From positions 1 through 6,259 of the forward strand of contig JALRKU010000499.1 of NCBI GenBank assembly GCA_023254755.1: 6,259 nucleotides of DNA. The letters run 5' to 3'. The position numbers and the translations under genes are program-made. Within the stretch, counting starts at the first letter, position 1, and every line of letters begins with the position of its first letter. Positions 6,220 through 6,259 of the stretch are shown here, piece after piece. Under the pieces are notes generated by a model. That model had not been told where the DNA came from. It was given only the letters and a program-made list of their open reading frames with translations, and made no database searches. This stretch comes from Aeromicrobium sp. (GTDB taxonomy: Bacteria > Actinomycetota > Actinomycetes > Propionibacteriales > Nocardioidaceae).

Positions 6220-6238
6220 ACAAGTTTCAATCACTTGT
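6220..6238. promoter_or_regulatory. Inverted repeat upstream of the hydroxylase, candidate operator
   Basis: ACAAGT and ACTTGT arms (6220-6225 and 6233-6238) flank a 7-base spacer. Allowing one bulged base, the pairing extends by CG on each outer side. It lies 53-71 bases before the start codon, in the most AT-rich stretch of the window, where a promoter and operator would be expected. The size fits a dimeric regulator of the MarR or TetR kind often found with such hydroxylases, but no regulator gene is visible. I could not find a convincing -35/-10 pair on the minus strand here. Confidence 0.4.
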
Positions 6239-6259
6239 TCGCTCAGGTTAGCGATGGGT

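Overview
The window looks like a piece of the chromosome of a high-GC actinobacterium. All four genes read on the minus strand, codon third positions are mostly G or C, and genes abut with 4-base overlaps. The NarK N-terminus and the assimilatory nitrate reductase resemble actinobacterial versions. A Nocardioides/Aeromicrobium-like source is a guess from family resemblance, not something the sequence proves.

Right part (4491-6259): a complete flavoprotein aromatic-ring hydroxylase of the PheA/TfdB/MhpA type, preceded by a clear ribosome binding site and by a short inverted repeat that could be an operator. Its substrate cannot be told, because the genes to its right lie outside the window.

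Middle (4208-4490): a 283-base gap. It holds a strong hairpin just after the hydroxylase stop (candidate terminator), a perfect 15-base palindrome overlapping a weak promoter-like pair, and a leader of about 165 bases before the next gene.

Left part (1-4207): an assimilatory nitrate operon read leftwards. It runs narK (nitrate/nitrite major facilitator transporter), then nasA (698-residue molybdopterin [4Fe-4S] nitrate reductase), then the first 190 codons of an FAD/NAD(P)H oxidoreductase cut off by the window edge. Each junction is a 4-base overlap (GTGA, then ATGA), so translation is probably coupled. The inferred flow is nitrate import by NarK, reduction to nitrite by NasA, with electrons supplied from NAD(P)H by the flavoprotein. 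The alternative is that the truncated gene is the large subunit of nitrite reductase.

I see no RNA genes, insertion sequences, CRISPR arrays or clearly undescribed system. The main points for a second look are the regulatory-looking palindromes in the two upstream regions, the identity of the truncated flavoprotein, and the unassigned hydroxylase.
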